Shown in pieces: positions 1 through 7,494 of a DNA stretch of 64,000 nt. The notes beneath the pieces were generated by a model. It had not been told where the DNA came from and did not search any database. It was given only the letters and a program-made list of their open reading frames with translations. Within the stretch, counting starts at the first letter, position 1. Each line of letters starts with the position of its first letter. The translations under genes and the position numbers were made by a program. This stretch comes from SKLM01 sp964514285 (GTDB taxonomy: Bacteria; Chloroflexota; Anaerolineae; B4-G1): positions 58,416 to 122,415 of the forward strand of contig CAZEQC010000002.1 of NCBI GenBank assembly GCA_964514285.1. Direction: 5' to 3'.

Positions 1-93
1 CTTCCGATCGGAGAGCTCCTGCCTGTGCGCGTCGTCGCCGCGCTGACCCACGATCTGATCGCGGAGAGCGCCTCCCCATTCGAAGACCGGTAG
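1..93 (+). CDS. C-terminal end of a probable TRAM-domain protein (RimO/MiaB-like), partial
   Basis: An open frame enters from the left edge and ends with TAG at 91-93; 30 residues are visible. The stretch GELLPVRVVAALTHDLIAE has the look of the last strands of a TRAM domain, the RNA-binding module that ends the radical-SAM methylthiotransferases RimO and MiaB (typically 'V.V..A..YDLIGE'). The radical-SAM body lies outside the window, so the family is inferred from a short tail only. The gene converges on the minus-strand CoA-transferase, whose stop lies 16 bases away. Another TRAM protein, such as an RlmD-type methyltransferase, is possible. Confidence 0.5.
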   Translation, partial: LPIGELLPVRVVAALTHDLIAESASPFEDR

Positions 94-108
94 GCCTCCA
101 CCCCCAGG

Positions 109-1413
109 CTAGATGTAGTTCAGCTCCTTGGCCTCGTGCTTCAACTCGTCGCGGAACTCCGGGGCCGCGATGTTGATCAACGCCTTAGCTCGCTCACGGA
201 TGGTCTTGCCGTAGAGATCGGCCACGCCATACTCAGTTACAACGTAGTGAACGTGGTAGCGGCTCGTCACCACACCTGCACCGCGTTTCAGCATAGGCAC
301 GATGCGACTAATGCCCTTCCCCTTGACCGTCGACGGGAGCGCGATGATGGGCACGCCACCGTCGGAGCGGGATGCCCCATAGATGAAATCTAGCTGTCCT
401 CCCACTCCGCTGTAGAGCTTGGGGCCAATGGAATCGGCACAAACCTGCCCCGTCAGATCGACCTCAATGGCCGAGTTGATAGCCACCTGCCGGTCATTCT
501 GAGCGATAACAAAGGGATCGTTGACATACTCGGTGCGGTGAAGTTCGATGAGCGGATTGTCGTGCGCCCATTCATAGAGCCGATGGGTGCCGATCATAAA
601 GCCAGCCGTGATCTTACCAGGATGGAGCGTCTTCCGGGCGTTGGTTAGCACGCCAGAATCGACCAAATCGATCACACTGTCTGAGAATAGCTCGGTGTGG
701 ACCCCCAGGTCGCGCTTGTCGTTCAGGAACTTGAGCACGGCATCGGGTATGGCCCCAATGCCCATCTGCATCGTCGCACCGTCTGGTATCAGCTCGGCGA
801 TGTGCTTTCCAATCTTGATGTGGATGTCGGAGAGCCCTCCCTCAGTCATTGGTAACTCGAGGAGGGGATAGTCCACCGGCACGATGTAGTCGAGGCGACT
901 GACGTGAATGAAAGAATCTCCCAAACAACGAGGCATCGTCTCATTGACCTCGGCGATGATGATATCAGCCGACTCAGCAGGCGATTTCGTCAACCCAGTC
1001 TCAATGCCATAGGAACAGAAGCCGTGTTCGTCCGGGGGTGAAAGATGGACGAACGCCACGTCCAGGGGCAATATGTTGTTCTTGAAAAGCAGCGTGAACT
1101 CTGAGAGAAGAACAGGGGTAAAATCTGCCCTGCCCTCCTGCACTGCCTTGCGCACGTTGGGGCCAATGAAGAGGGAATTGGCACGAATGTGGCCCTCCAT
1201 CTCCGGGGCGACGTAATCGCCCGACCCGAGCGTCAGAGCATGGCAGATCTCAATGTCGTGCAAGGCTGGCGCGTGGTCGACCAGCGCCTCCATAAGTTTC
1301 TGCGGCACGCTGCAGTTACCGGTGAGGAAAATACGATCCCCTGATTCAACAGCCTCGGCTATGGCCTCGTCAGCCGTGGCGACCCGACTCTCGTAGGTCT
1401 TCATCCAACTCAT
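109..1413 (-). CDS. Acetyl-CoA hydrolase/transferase family CoA-transferase (4-hydroxybutyrate/butyrate type)
   Basis: This 434-residue protein has the full length of the acetyl-CoA hydrolase/transferase family, which moves CoA between acyl-CoA and a free acid through a glutamyl-CoA thioester. The N-terminal half (about 1-190) includes VHLSPPDEHGFCSYG. The C-terminal half carries MGIGAIPDAV near 217-226 and HTELFSD, whose Glu241 aligns with the catalytic Glu of Clostridium 4-hydroxybutyrate CoA-transferase (Glu238). The ATG overlaps the stop of the upstream alanine dehydrogenase by 4 bases, so the two are translationally coupled. Pairing with an amino-acid dehydrogenase suggests a fermentative role, for example recycling acetate and acyl-CoA. 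The substrate (acetate, butyrate, 4-hydroxybutyrate, succinate) cannot be read from sequence. Confidence 0.88.
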   Translation of the reverse strand: MSWMKTYESRVATADEAIAEAVESGDRIFLTGNCSVPQKLMEALVDHAPALHDIEICHALTLGSGDYVAPEMEGHIRANSLFIGPNVRKAVQEGRADFTPVLLSEFTLLFKNNILPLDVAFVHLSPPDEHGFCSYGIETGLTKSPAESADIIIAEVNETMPRCLGDSFIHVSRLDYIVPVDYPLLELPMTEGGLSDIHIKIGKHIAELIPDGATMQMGIGAIPDAVLKFLNDKRDLGVHTELFSDSVIDLVDSGVLTNARKTLHPGKITAGFMIGTHRLYEWAHDNPLIELHRTEYVNDPFVIAQNDRQVAINSAIEVDLTGQVCADSIGPKLYSGVGGQLDFIYGASRSDGGVPIIALPSTVKGKGISRIVPMLKRGAGVVTSRYHVHYVVTEYGVADLYGKTIRERAKALINIAAPEFRDELKHEAKELNYI

Positions 1414-2516
1414 GATTCCCCCCCCTCGCCGGCGTAATAAGCCGCCGCCAAGCTCTCATTGACAATCTCGCCATCCCGCATCACAATGCCAGGGATGAGG
1501 CTCGGCATCTCCTTGACGGCCTGCTGCAGACCACCCTTGGCGATGCGACGGATGTAGGGCCAGATAGCGTTGTTGAACGCGTGGGTCGCTGTGCGCGGGA
1601 CAGCGCCCGGCACATTGGGAACACAGAAGTGAACGACACCCTCCTCGGTGTAGACAGGATCGCGGAGCGTGGTGGGACGACTCGTCTCCACACATCCACC
1701 CTGATCGATGCTGAAGTCCAGGATGACAGCGCCTTTCTTCATAGATTGCACCATATCTCGGGTGACGACGACAGGCGCCCGAACGCCCGGCACGAGGATC
1801 GCTCCGACGAGAACCTCAACGAAGCGAGCTACACGCGCAATATTGAACGGGTAGGAGACCATCGTCGTAACACATCCATCGAACTGCTCGTCGATATCAC
1901 GGAGCTTCTCTTGATCCCGATCCAGCACGTGGACCCGAGCGCCGAGTCCTAAGAAGGTACGAGTTGCATTGGTGCCCAGCACTCCGGCCCCCAAGATGGC
2001 AACGCTGGCAGCCGGTATACCGGGTACGCCGCTGAGGAGCACGCCACGACCCCCGTAGCTATTCTGTAGGAAAGTGGCCGCCAGCTGGGGTGCCATCCGC
2101 CCAGCCACTTCGCTCATTGTGCGGAGCACCGGGAGCGTCTTATCCTCCTCCTCAATGGTCTCATAGGCAATAGCCGTAATCTTCTGCTCCAGCATAGCCT
2201 CGACCTTATCGCGCCGAGCAGCGGCCAAGTGCAAGAACCCGGCGATGATCTGGCCCTCACGGAACCAATCCAGCTCTTCATCGGTAGGGCGCACTGCCTT
2301 GAGCACCAGATCAGAGCGACCGTAAACCTCCTCGCCGGAGTATACGATGTGTCCGCCAACCCGTTCGTAATGATAGTCTGTGAAACCGGCTGCTAGCCCA
2401 GCCTCCGTCTCGACGTAACAGATATGTCCAGCACGGGTCAACAGATCCACCCCGTAGGGGGTCAACCCCACCCGCTGCTCCAGGTCTCTTCGCTCCTTAG
2501 GGATACCGATGTTCAT
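1410..2516 (-). CDS. ald: Alanine dehydrogenase
   Basis: A 368-residue protein of the AlaDH/PNT family that interconverts L-alanine with pyruvate plus ammonia using NAD. Residues that bind or act on pyruvate in characterised enzymes are present: Arg15 (EQRVGLTP), Lys73 (LVLKAVRP), His96 (FLHLAA) and Asp271 (DFSIDQGG). The Rossmann motif AILGAGVLG lies at 173-181. FCVPNVPGAVPRTAT is typical of alanine dehydrogenase rather than transhydrogenase alpha subunits. The ATG at 2516 follows an AGGAGG ribosome site, about 70 bases downstream of a consensus promoter. It is the first gene of a two-gene operon with the CoA-transferase and could feed pyruvate to the 2-oxoacid:ferredoxin oxidoreductase further along the window. 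Confidence 0.93.
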   Translation of the reverse strand: MNIGIPKERRDLEQRVGLTPYGVDLLTRAGHICYVETEAGLAAGFTDYHYERVGGHIVYSGEEVYGRSDLVLKAVRPTDEELDWFREGQIIAGFLHLAAARRDKVEAMLEQKITAIAYETIEEEDKTLPVLRTMSEVAGRMAPQLAATFLQNSYGGRGVLLSGVPGIPAASVAILGAGVLGTNATRTFLGLGARVHVLDRDQEKLRDIDEQFDGCVTTMVSYPFNIARVARFVEVLVGAILVPGVRAPVVVTRDMVQSMKKGAVILDFSIDQGGCVETSRPTTLRDPVYTEEGVVHFCVPNVPGAVPRTATHAFNNAIWPYIRRIAKGGLQQAVKEMPSLIPGIVMRDGEIVNESLAAAYYAGEGGES

Positions 2517-2592
2517 ATCACTTTTCCTCCTGTCAGCTCACGATTCAACAGCGCAGCTTCTACAAGGGGTAGCACATTTAGCAGACGTCTGG

Positions 2593-2621
2593 AGTATATC
2601 ACTTCTACGATTAATGGTCAA
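2593..2621 (-). promoter_or_regulatory. Sigma-70-type promoter of ald operon
   Basis: On the minus strand TTGACC (2621-2616) is separated by exactly 17 bases from TATACT (2598-2593). Transcription would begin near 2586 and give a leader of about 70 bases ending in the AGGAGG ribosome site of ald. No obvious operator palindrome was seen. Confidence 0.75.
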
Positions 2622-2673
2622 TCCTCCCTTCTAGACAAAGATATGGGAGCCCGTCGCGAGGTTTCAAGAGACC

Positions 2674-2702
2674 TTGCGCCGAGCGGACAATCAGGGTATA
2701 GT
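2674..2702 (+). promoter_or_regulatory. Promoter of the small desulforedoxin-like gene
   Basis: TTGCGC (2674-2679), 17 bases, TATAGT (2697-2702) on the plus strand. The leader to the ATG at 2770 is about 60 bases. The promoter diverges from the ald promoter about 50 bases away. Confidence 0.6.
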
Positions 2703-2769
2703 AGGCCAAGCTTGCACTGGCTACTAAGATAGCGTGGTACGCTCACAATCTGTCCAAGGAGAGGTCGAT

Positions 2770-2943
2770 ATGACGAACTGTCACGAGATGAAGAGGGGCC
2801 AAGTCTACGTCTGTGAAGGCTGCGGGCTTGAGCTTAAGGTTATCAGCGAATGTGAGGAATGCGGCACAGACCCTGAGTCCTGTGACTGCCCACCCTGCCA
2901 GTTCATCTGCTGCGGTGAGCCGTTGAAGCTTAAGGAAGCGTAG
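2770..2943 (+). CDS. Small cysteine-rich metal protein, desulforedoxin-like with an inserted second Cys cluster
   Basis: A 57-residue protein. The ATG at 2770 was chosen over an upstream GTG (2734) because AAGGAGAGG sits just before it. The frame of the protein is that of desulforedoxin or the N-terminal domain of desulfoferrodoxin: GQVYVCEGCG (Cys15, Cys18) at the start and ICCGEPLKL (Cys47, Cys48) at the end, the four Cys that would hold one iron in a rubredoxin-like site. Between them is an insert with Cys28, Cys31, Cys38, Cys40 and Cys43, enough for a second metal site (CxxC and CxC/CxxC). A role in oxygen or superoxide protection or metal handling is inferred from the fold and the neighbouring Feo operon; no catalytic superoxide reductase domain is attached. 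Confidence 0.7.
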   Translation: MTNCHEMKRGQVYVCEGCGLELKVISECEECGTDPESCDCPPCQFICCGEPLKLKEA

Positions 2944-2960
2944 ACTAACCCACGAGAGCA

Positions 2961-2992
2961 AGAGGGGGCGATGCCATGGCATCGCCCCCTCT
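2961..2992. terminator. Perfect 16-bp inverted repeat, bidirectional terminator
   Basis: AGAGGGGGCGATGCCA is followed immediately by its exact reverse complement (2977-2992). It lies between two convergent genes, the desulforedoxin-like gene ending at 2943 and the feoC-like gene ending at 3015. There is no long U-tract on either side, so termination strength is uncertain. Confidence 0.75.
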
Positions 2993-3014
2993 GACGTCTT
3001 GAGACTCTCCCTGA

Positions 3015-3281
3015 TTACGTCGATCTCTGCTCCTCCGCTAGGGTCCATATTCGCCCATTCCCCTCCTCTGGCGAACCCCTTCCGGCAGCGCACATATCTG
3101 ACATAGGACACGTCGAACACTTTTCTGAGCACTGAGAAGCCACGTGCTTCACGTAGCCCATACGTGCCAAATCCTCCAGCATCGTCTCAACCAGCTCTGG
3201 AGTCGTACCAAGCTCCTGAGCCAGATCAACTATGCGGCGTGTTCCTCCCTCACGTAGGAGGTCCAGCAGCTCATTCAACAT
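3015..3281 (-). CDS. feoC: FeoC-like winged-helix iron-sulfur protein
   Basis: With the ATG at 3281 the product has 88 residues and starts MLNELLDLLREGG, as FeoC proteins do; AGGAGG lies 12 bases upstream. A longer open frame would begin within YibE/F with no ribosome site. Residues about 1-45 form a small winged helix (VDLAQELGTTPELVETMLEDL), followed by QCSEKCSTCPMSDMC, a four-Cys array (Cx3Cx2Cx5C) typical of the FeoC iron-sulfur cluster. FeoC modulates FeoB stability or acts as an iron/oxygen-sensing regulator. The gene is last in the fur-feoA-feoB-yibE/F operon and overlaps the preceding gene by 11 bases. Confidence 0.8.
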   Translation of the reverse strand: MLNELLDLLREGGTRRIVDLAQELGTTPELVETMLEDLARMGYVKHVASQCSEKCSTCPMSDMCAAGRGSPEEGNGRIWTLAEEQRST

Positions 3282-4467
3282 ACTCTCTATGATCCTCCTG
3301 GTCTTGGTCCTCCAGGGCATCGCGCCGAATGGTCCAATGAGCCAAGAGGCTAGCGATGAGCCCCGTGATCGGGACTGCCAGCACCAAACCGGCGCTGCCC
3401 ACCAGGGTCCGAACGATCTCTTCGGCTATAGGTTCCCGATTGAGTCGACGAAGGAGAGGTTCTTGATAGATGGTAAAGGCTAACATAAGAGGCATAGCCC
3501 CGCCTACATACGCCAGGAGCAACGTGTTGACCATAGCCGCAATGTGATCCGTCCCAATGTTGAGGCTGCTACGGAACAGATCGAGCCAACTCAGGGCGCG
3601 GTTGGCCTTGATCAACTCAAGGACTGCCGATGCCTGACCAACGCAGATGTCGTCCAACACGCCAAGAGAACCGATGATGATACCGCCCAGCACCAATCCG
3701 CGCAGGTCTATATCAGAGCCAAACTCGATTACCAGGAAGGCACTCTCCTCCACCCCCATGCCGGACAAGCGCGTCCATCCCACAAACAGCCATGCCAGAC
3801 CTCCGGTCAGCGCCAAGCTGACGACCATACCCGCGACCGCCGCGTGAGCTTTGACGTTCACACCATAGGTAAGGTATGTGGAGACGGAAAGCATGACGAT
3901 AGCCCCAACGATACTTACGCCCACAGGGTTCCTTCCAGCCATGATCTGAGGGAGGATAAAACCGAAAATCACGGCCAGGCTGACGAACGAGCCTCCAAGC
4001 GATCGCAAGCCTTTCCATCGCCCGACGACAATCACGAGCGCGATGAAGAGCGCAAAGACTGCAATGAGCGGGCCGAAGCGCATGACGTCAGAGATATAGA
4101 AACGATCCTCCTCCGGACCGACCGCCCGCTCCAAGAAGACACGATCGCCCGGTTTGAAAAGCCGGTCCTGGCTGATGATGTTCGCCGTCCCCTCCTCGAC
4201 GACGATCTCCCGACCAGCCATAGAACCTCCCTCAATACGGACCACCAATCGCTGGTAGGGGCGTGACGTGCCTTCATCCAGCTCGATGACGCCCTCCTCC
4301 AAGACCTCCACGACACGGGCTGGCATAGTTTCCGTCTCACCAGGCTCAAGGGTGTCTTCCGAAGGCGTGGACGACTGCTCGACGCGAGGTCCAACCACTA
4401 CGATAGCTGCAGCCAGCAGCACCAGGGCGGTCAAGCCGACGATAAGCAACCACTCTAGTTTACGCAC
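3271..4467 (-). CDS. YibE/F family multipass membrane protein within the Feo operon
   Basis: A 398-residue protein with an N-terminal membrane segment (about 7-27), an extracytoplasmic domain of about 100 residues (ARVVEVLEEGVIELDEG, YQRLVVRIEGG) and then about seven membrane spans. Hallmarks of the YibE/YibF family are VIFGFILPQIMAGRNP, the VLGGIIIGSLGVLDDICVGQASAV block, and ANRALSWLDLFRSSLNIGTDHIAAMVNTLLLAYVGG. The transport function of the family is not established. Here it sits 23 bases after feoB and overlaps feoC by 11 bases, so it is almost certainly co-expressed with ferrous iron uptake. The conserved charged Asp pair in LDDICVG and the His in GTDHIAAM could bind a metal; that is inference. 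Confidence 0.85.
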   Translation of the reverse strand: MRKLEWLLIVGLTALVLLAAAIVVVGPRVEQSSTPSEDTLEPGETETMPARVVEVLEEGVIELDEGTSRPYQRLVVRIEGGSMAGREIVVEEGTANIISQDRLFKPGDRVFLERAVGPEEDRFYISDVMRFGPLIAVFALFIALVIVVGRWKGLRSLGGSFVSLAVIFGFILPQIMAGRNPVGVSIVGAIVMLSVSTYLTYGVNVKAHAAVAGMVVSLALTGGLAWLFVGWTRLSGMGVEESAFLVIEFGSDIDLRGLVLGGIIIGSLGVLDDICVGQASAVLELIKANRALSWLDLFRSSLNIGTDHIAAMVNTLLLAYVGGAMPLMLAFTIYQEPLLRRLNREPIAEEIVRTLVGSAGLVLAVPITGLIASLLAHWTIRRDALEDQDQEDHREYVE

Positions 4468-4490
4468 TTGATTCTCTACTCAGCCAGTGT

Positions 4491-6536
4491 CTACAAGCCC
4501 AGGAGGCGTGCAATCCAGTAGACCGCAGCTCCAGCTGTCAGCGAGACAATCAGGAGGAATGCCAGATCGAAGAGGGTCCACTTCCACGAATCCGTCTCCT
4601 GCCGAATAACGGCAACCGTCGCCACGCACGGCACGAAGAGCATCTGCACGGTCAAGAAAGCCAACGCAGTCGAAGCTGGGAACGTCTTCGCCAGCTGCTG
4701 TGCCAGCCCCGTGTTCTCACCGGTGCCAAACAGGACGCCCAGCGTAGCAATGGAGTTCTCCTTGGCGATGAAACTCGCCAACAAGGCGACGGTCAGCCGC
4801 CAGTCGAGGCCCATCAGCCGGCCCACGGGCTCGAGAAGGTACCCAATGCGAGCAAGATAGCTCGTCTCAATCTCTCCAGCAGGCAATGTCGAAAGCGCCC
4901 AGATGACCACGGAAACGCCCAGAATCAGCGTGCCGGCCTTACGCACAAAGGACAGACTGCGCTGCCAAACTCGCATACCGATGGTCCGCCAATTGGGTAA
5001 GTGATAGATTGGCAACTCCATAATGAACGCAGCCCGTTCACCATGGAAAATCGTCTTGTTGATAAGGACCCCGGAAAAGGCGAGCACCATCAAAGCCAGG
5101 AGAATCATCCCCCAAGACACAAAAGTAGCTGCAGAGCCGAAGAAAGCCGGCGCCAAAAAAGCGATGACAGTCATTCGAGCCGTGCACGGGACCAGGGGAG
5201 CCAGGAGGACGGTGAGTAGACGCGCCCGCTTCGACTCGATGACCCGAGTGCCCAGAACAGCAGGCACATTGCATCCGAATCCGAGGAAGAGAGGCAGGAA
5301 GGATTTCCCATGGAGGCCCATAAGGTGCATGAAGCGATCCATAACGTACGCAGCGCGGGCCAGATACCCCACGTCCTCCAAGACTCCCATCACAGCGAAG
5401 AAGATAATCAGGATGGGAAGGAAGGTGAGCATAGCGCCAACGCCACCAACAATCCCGTCGGCCACAAGATCGATGATCCAAGACGGTGCGCCAGTCAAGA
5501 GAAGACGAGTAAGACGCGCCAAGGAACCCACCACATACGTGTCCAGCAGTCCCTGAAGTGGCGCGCCCACTGTGTAGGTCAGCCCGAACGCCAGACCGAG
5601 GATCCCGGCCATAATAACGAGGCCCCAGAACGGATGTGTGGCCCAACGATCCAGTCTCTCGGTAAAGCCGATGGCCCCCGTCGTCGGTCGAGTGAGTGCG
5701 GCACGGATCATGCGTCCGATCCAGTTGTAGCGACCGCTGGCGACGGCTACCAGCGCATCGTCATGCTCACGCAACAAGCTGTGCAGTGTCTCTTGACGAT
5801 CCTCGGGAAGACACCTGTCCATCATCTGAGTCATCTCTTGGTCGCCCTCCAAGAGCTTCAGCGCCATCCAGTCCTGAGGGTAGGGAGCGGGGACGCATCC
5901 ATCAATGACCTCTTCTACCTCTTGCAGAACTTGGCGATGATCCTCGCGGATAAGGGGGTAGTTGGGATCATAGGCGACATCTCCTCGCGCTACTTGCTCA
6001 ATTGTCGCCAAGAGATCCTCTACACCCTCATTTCGAGTAGCCGTCATCGGGACGACAGGAGCCCCCAGGGCCGCCTCAAGGACTTGAGGTTCAATGTGGA
6101 CACCTTCTTTCTCCGCGACGTCCATCATGTTGAGTGCCACAATCACGGGTGCAGGTAGAGGCAGGAGCTCAGCGACCAGATAGAGACTCCGCTCAAGGAT
6201 GGCGGCATCCACCAGGGCCACGACCACGTCCGGTTGTTCCCGGATGATGAACTCGCGAGTGATGACCTCCTCCGCGGAGTTAGCGGTCAGGCTGTAGGTA
6301 CCGGGCAGGTCAACCAGCCGGTACGTCAGGCCTTCATAGGTGAACGTGCCCTCTTTCCGCTCGACCGTCTTACCTGGCCAATTGCCAACGTGCTGATTAA
6401 GCCCCGTAAGCAGGTTGAACAGGGTGGACTTGCCTACATTGGGCTGACCAGCGAGCGCCACGAGGACGGTTTTCTCCTCCGACTCCACACTGGCAGAGCT
6501 CACCGCGCCAAGGGACGTAGCTCGTCGAAGATTCAT
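4491..6536 (-). CDS. feoB: Ferrous iron transporter FeoB
   Basis: The 681-residue protein has an N-terminal G domain and a C-terminal membrane region. G1 is GQPNVGKST (30-38), G3 is DLPGTYS (76-82), G4 is NMMD (136-139). The membrane part shows the two Gate repeats, including LPLFLGFGCNVPAVLGTRV and LLAPLVPCTARM, with the conserved Cys of the permease. FeoB imports Fe2+ across the inner membrane, coupled to GTP hydrolysis. Its ATG overlaps the feoA stop by 4 bases. Compared with enterobacterial FeoB (about 770 residues) it is somewhat short, within the normal range for many other phyla. Confidence 0.96.
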   Translation of the reverse strand: MNLRRATSLGAVSSASVESEEKTVLVALAGQPNVGKSTLFNLLTGLNQHVGNWPGKTVERKEGTFTYEGLTYRLVDLPGTYSLTANSAEEVITREFIIREQPDVVVALVDAAILERSLYLVAELLPLPAPVIVALNMMDVAEKEGVHIEPQVLEAALGAPVVPMTATRNEGVEDLLATIEQVARGDVAYDPNYPLIREDHRQVLQEVEEVIDGCVPAPYPQDWMALKLLEGDQEMTQMMDRCLPEDRQETLHSLLREHDDALVAVASGRYNWIGRMIRAALTRPTTGAIGFTERLDRWATHPFWGLVIMAGILGLAFGLTYTVGAPLQGLLDTYVVGSLARLTRLLLTGAPSWIIDLVADGIVGGVGAMLTFLPILIIFFAVMGVLEDVGYLARAAYVMDRFMHLMGLHGKSFLPLFLGFGCNVPAVLGTRVIESKRARLLTVLLAPLVPCTARMTVIAFLAPAFFGSAATFVSWGMILLALMVLAFSGVLINKTIFHGERAAFIMELPIYHLPNWRTIGMRVWQRSLSFVRKAGTLILGVSVVIWALSTLPAGEIETSYLARIGYLLEPVGRLMGLDWRLTVALLASFIAKENSIATLGVLFGTGENTGLAQQLAKTFPASTALAFLTVQMLFVPCVATVAVIRQETDSWKWTLFDLAFLLIVSLTAGAAVYWIARLLGL

Positions 6537-6817
6537 TCCGGTCTCTTACGCACGTAGACCCGCCTAGCTTCACCTCGCCCCAGAGCGATTCTTGCGTCAC
6601 GCACCCGTGCGATGAGCGGACCTCGTCCATAATTCTGAACGACCTTGACATCGGCCCCGGGGGTGAAGCCTAAGGCCGTCATGCGACTCAACATACAGCG
6701 CCCGCCGGCCAACTTAACGACCTCACCGTGCTCGCCGGCACGAAGGGCACTTAATGATACAACTGATTTGTTCGATCCAGGCGATGATGCCCAGAGTCTC
6801 CCTGACTTGATTCCCAT
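6533..6817 (-). CDS. feoA: FeoA SH3-like protein
   Basis: A 94-residue SH3-like protein: LSALRAGEHGEVVKL, GGRCMLSRMTALGFTPGADVKVV, and ARVRDARIALGRGEARRVYV are the usual FeoA blocks. It is thought to bind FeoB at the cytoplasmic membrane face and support iron uptake. An N-terminal tail of about 20 residues precedes the domain. The start codon overlaps the fur stop (TAATG), and AAGGATAGG before it can act as ribosome site. It is the second gene of the operon. Confidence 0.92.
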   Translation of the reverse strand: MGIKSGRLWASSPGSNKSVVSLSALRAGEHGEVVKLAGGRCMLSRMTALGFTPGADVKVVQNYGRGPLIARVRDARIALGRGEARRVYVRKRPE

Positions 6818-7275
6818 TACCTATCCTTACAATGGTTGGAATGCTTGCAGTGCTTGCAGTAACCTGTCAAGTGGAGATGAGCTTTCGTCACCTCCACACC
6901 TTCTCGCTGGCAAAACTCACGCGTGATCCGGGTGACCAAAGGAGCGTCGAACTCGATCACTTTGCCACACTGGCGGCACGTAAAATGGTAGTGAGGCTCC
7001 TCTTGCACAGCTTCGTAGTGACTATGCCCCTCACCCAGGCGATGCTCCTCAACCAGCCCCATCTCCTTGAGTAAGGTCAGCGTCCGATAGACAGTCGCCA
7101 AGCTAAGGCCGGGGGAACGCATCTTTGCCTGGTCATGGACGGCCTCGGCATCGAGGTGCTCATCGCTTTTTCTCAAGACGTCCAAGATCAGTCGGCGTTG
7201 CGACGTCAGACGTCGACCGGCCTCTCGGAATAGGTCCCGAAGCTTCTCGCGCCGCCTGTCTATCGGCTCGATCAT
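6817..7275 (-). CDS. Fur family metal-responsive repressor
   Basis: A 152-residue Fur-family regulator. The winged helix includes LTSQRRLILDVL and the recognition helix region LSLATVYRTLTLLKEMGLV. The metal region shows GEGHSHYE and PHYHFTCRQCGK, and two CxxC pairs (Cys100/103 and Cys140/143) would hold a structural zinc. The C-terminus CKHCKHSNHC adds a further His and Cys. As first gene of the feo operon it is probably the iron-sensing Fur and autoregulates through the operator just upstream. A zinc (Zur) or nickel (Nur) preference cannot be excluded from sequence, but the gene order favours iron. Confidence 0.9.
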   Translation of the reverse strand: MIEPIDRRREKLRDLFREAGRRLTSQRRLILDVLRKSDEHLDAEAVHDQAKMRSPGLSLATVYRTLTLLKEMGLVEEHRLGEGHSHYEAVQEEPHYHFTCRQCGKVIEFDAPLVTRITREFCQREGVEVTKAHLHLTGYCKHCKHSNHCKDR

Positions 7276-7298
7276 GTTTTCCCCACGCTGAACTCGTT

Positions 7299-7317
7299 AT
7301 TGCAAATAGTTCGCAAT
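7299..7317 (-). promoter_or_regulatory. Nur/Fur-type operator of the feo operon
   Basis: The imperfect palindrome TTGCAAATAGTTCGCAA lies in 7300-7316, with outer arms ATTGC/GCAAT at 7299-7303 and 7313-7317. It matches the Fur-family pattern TTGCAA-N5-TTGCAA described for actinobacterial Nur with one mismatch (TCGCAA). It starts about 8 bases downstream of the -10 box, covering the transcription start, which is a good position for a repressor site. Confidence 0.7.
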
Positions 7318-7324
7318 TTCACTG

Positions 7325-7353
7325 ATTATACCCGTCTTCCCGGCGATTGGCAA
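7325..7353 (-). promoter_or_regulatory. Promoter of the fur-feoA-feoB-yibE/F-feoC operon
   Basis: TTGCCA (7353-7348), 17 bases, TATAAT (7330-7325) on the minus strand, a near-consensus sigma-70 promoter. The start would fall near 7318, at the edge of the operator palindrome, with a leader of about 40 bases. Confidence 0.8.
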
Positions 7354-7424
7354 GTAGAACTGAGTTTGAACATCCTCCTGACAACCACCGAGACGACCCA
7401 ACGTTGGAACAACAAGACCAACTA

Positions 7425-7462
7425 GACAGGGCGTGGGGCGAGCTTGCGCCCCACGCCCTGTC
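7425..7462. terminator. Strong 16-bp hairpin, terminator of the oxidoreductase operon
   Basis: A perfect 16-bp stem (GACAGGGCGTGGGGCG with its complement at 7447-7462) with a 6-base loop lies 33 bases after the stop of the gamma subunit gene on the minus strand. The sequence after it on that strand (TAGTTGGTCTTGTTG) is T-rich but not a clean U-tract. It also insulates the feo promoter from read-through. Confidence 0.8.
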
Positions 7463-7494
7463 GTGCTCCTTTCCGATGATGGTCTCTGACCAAG

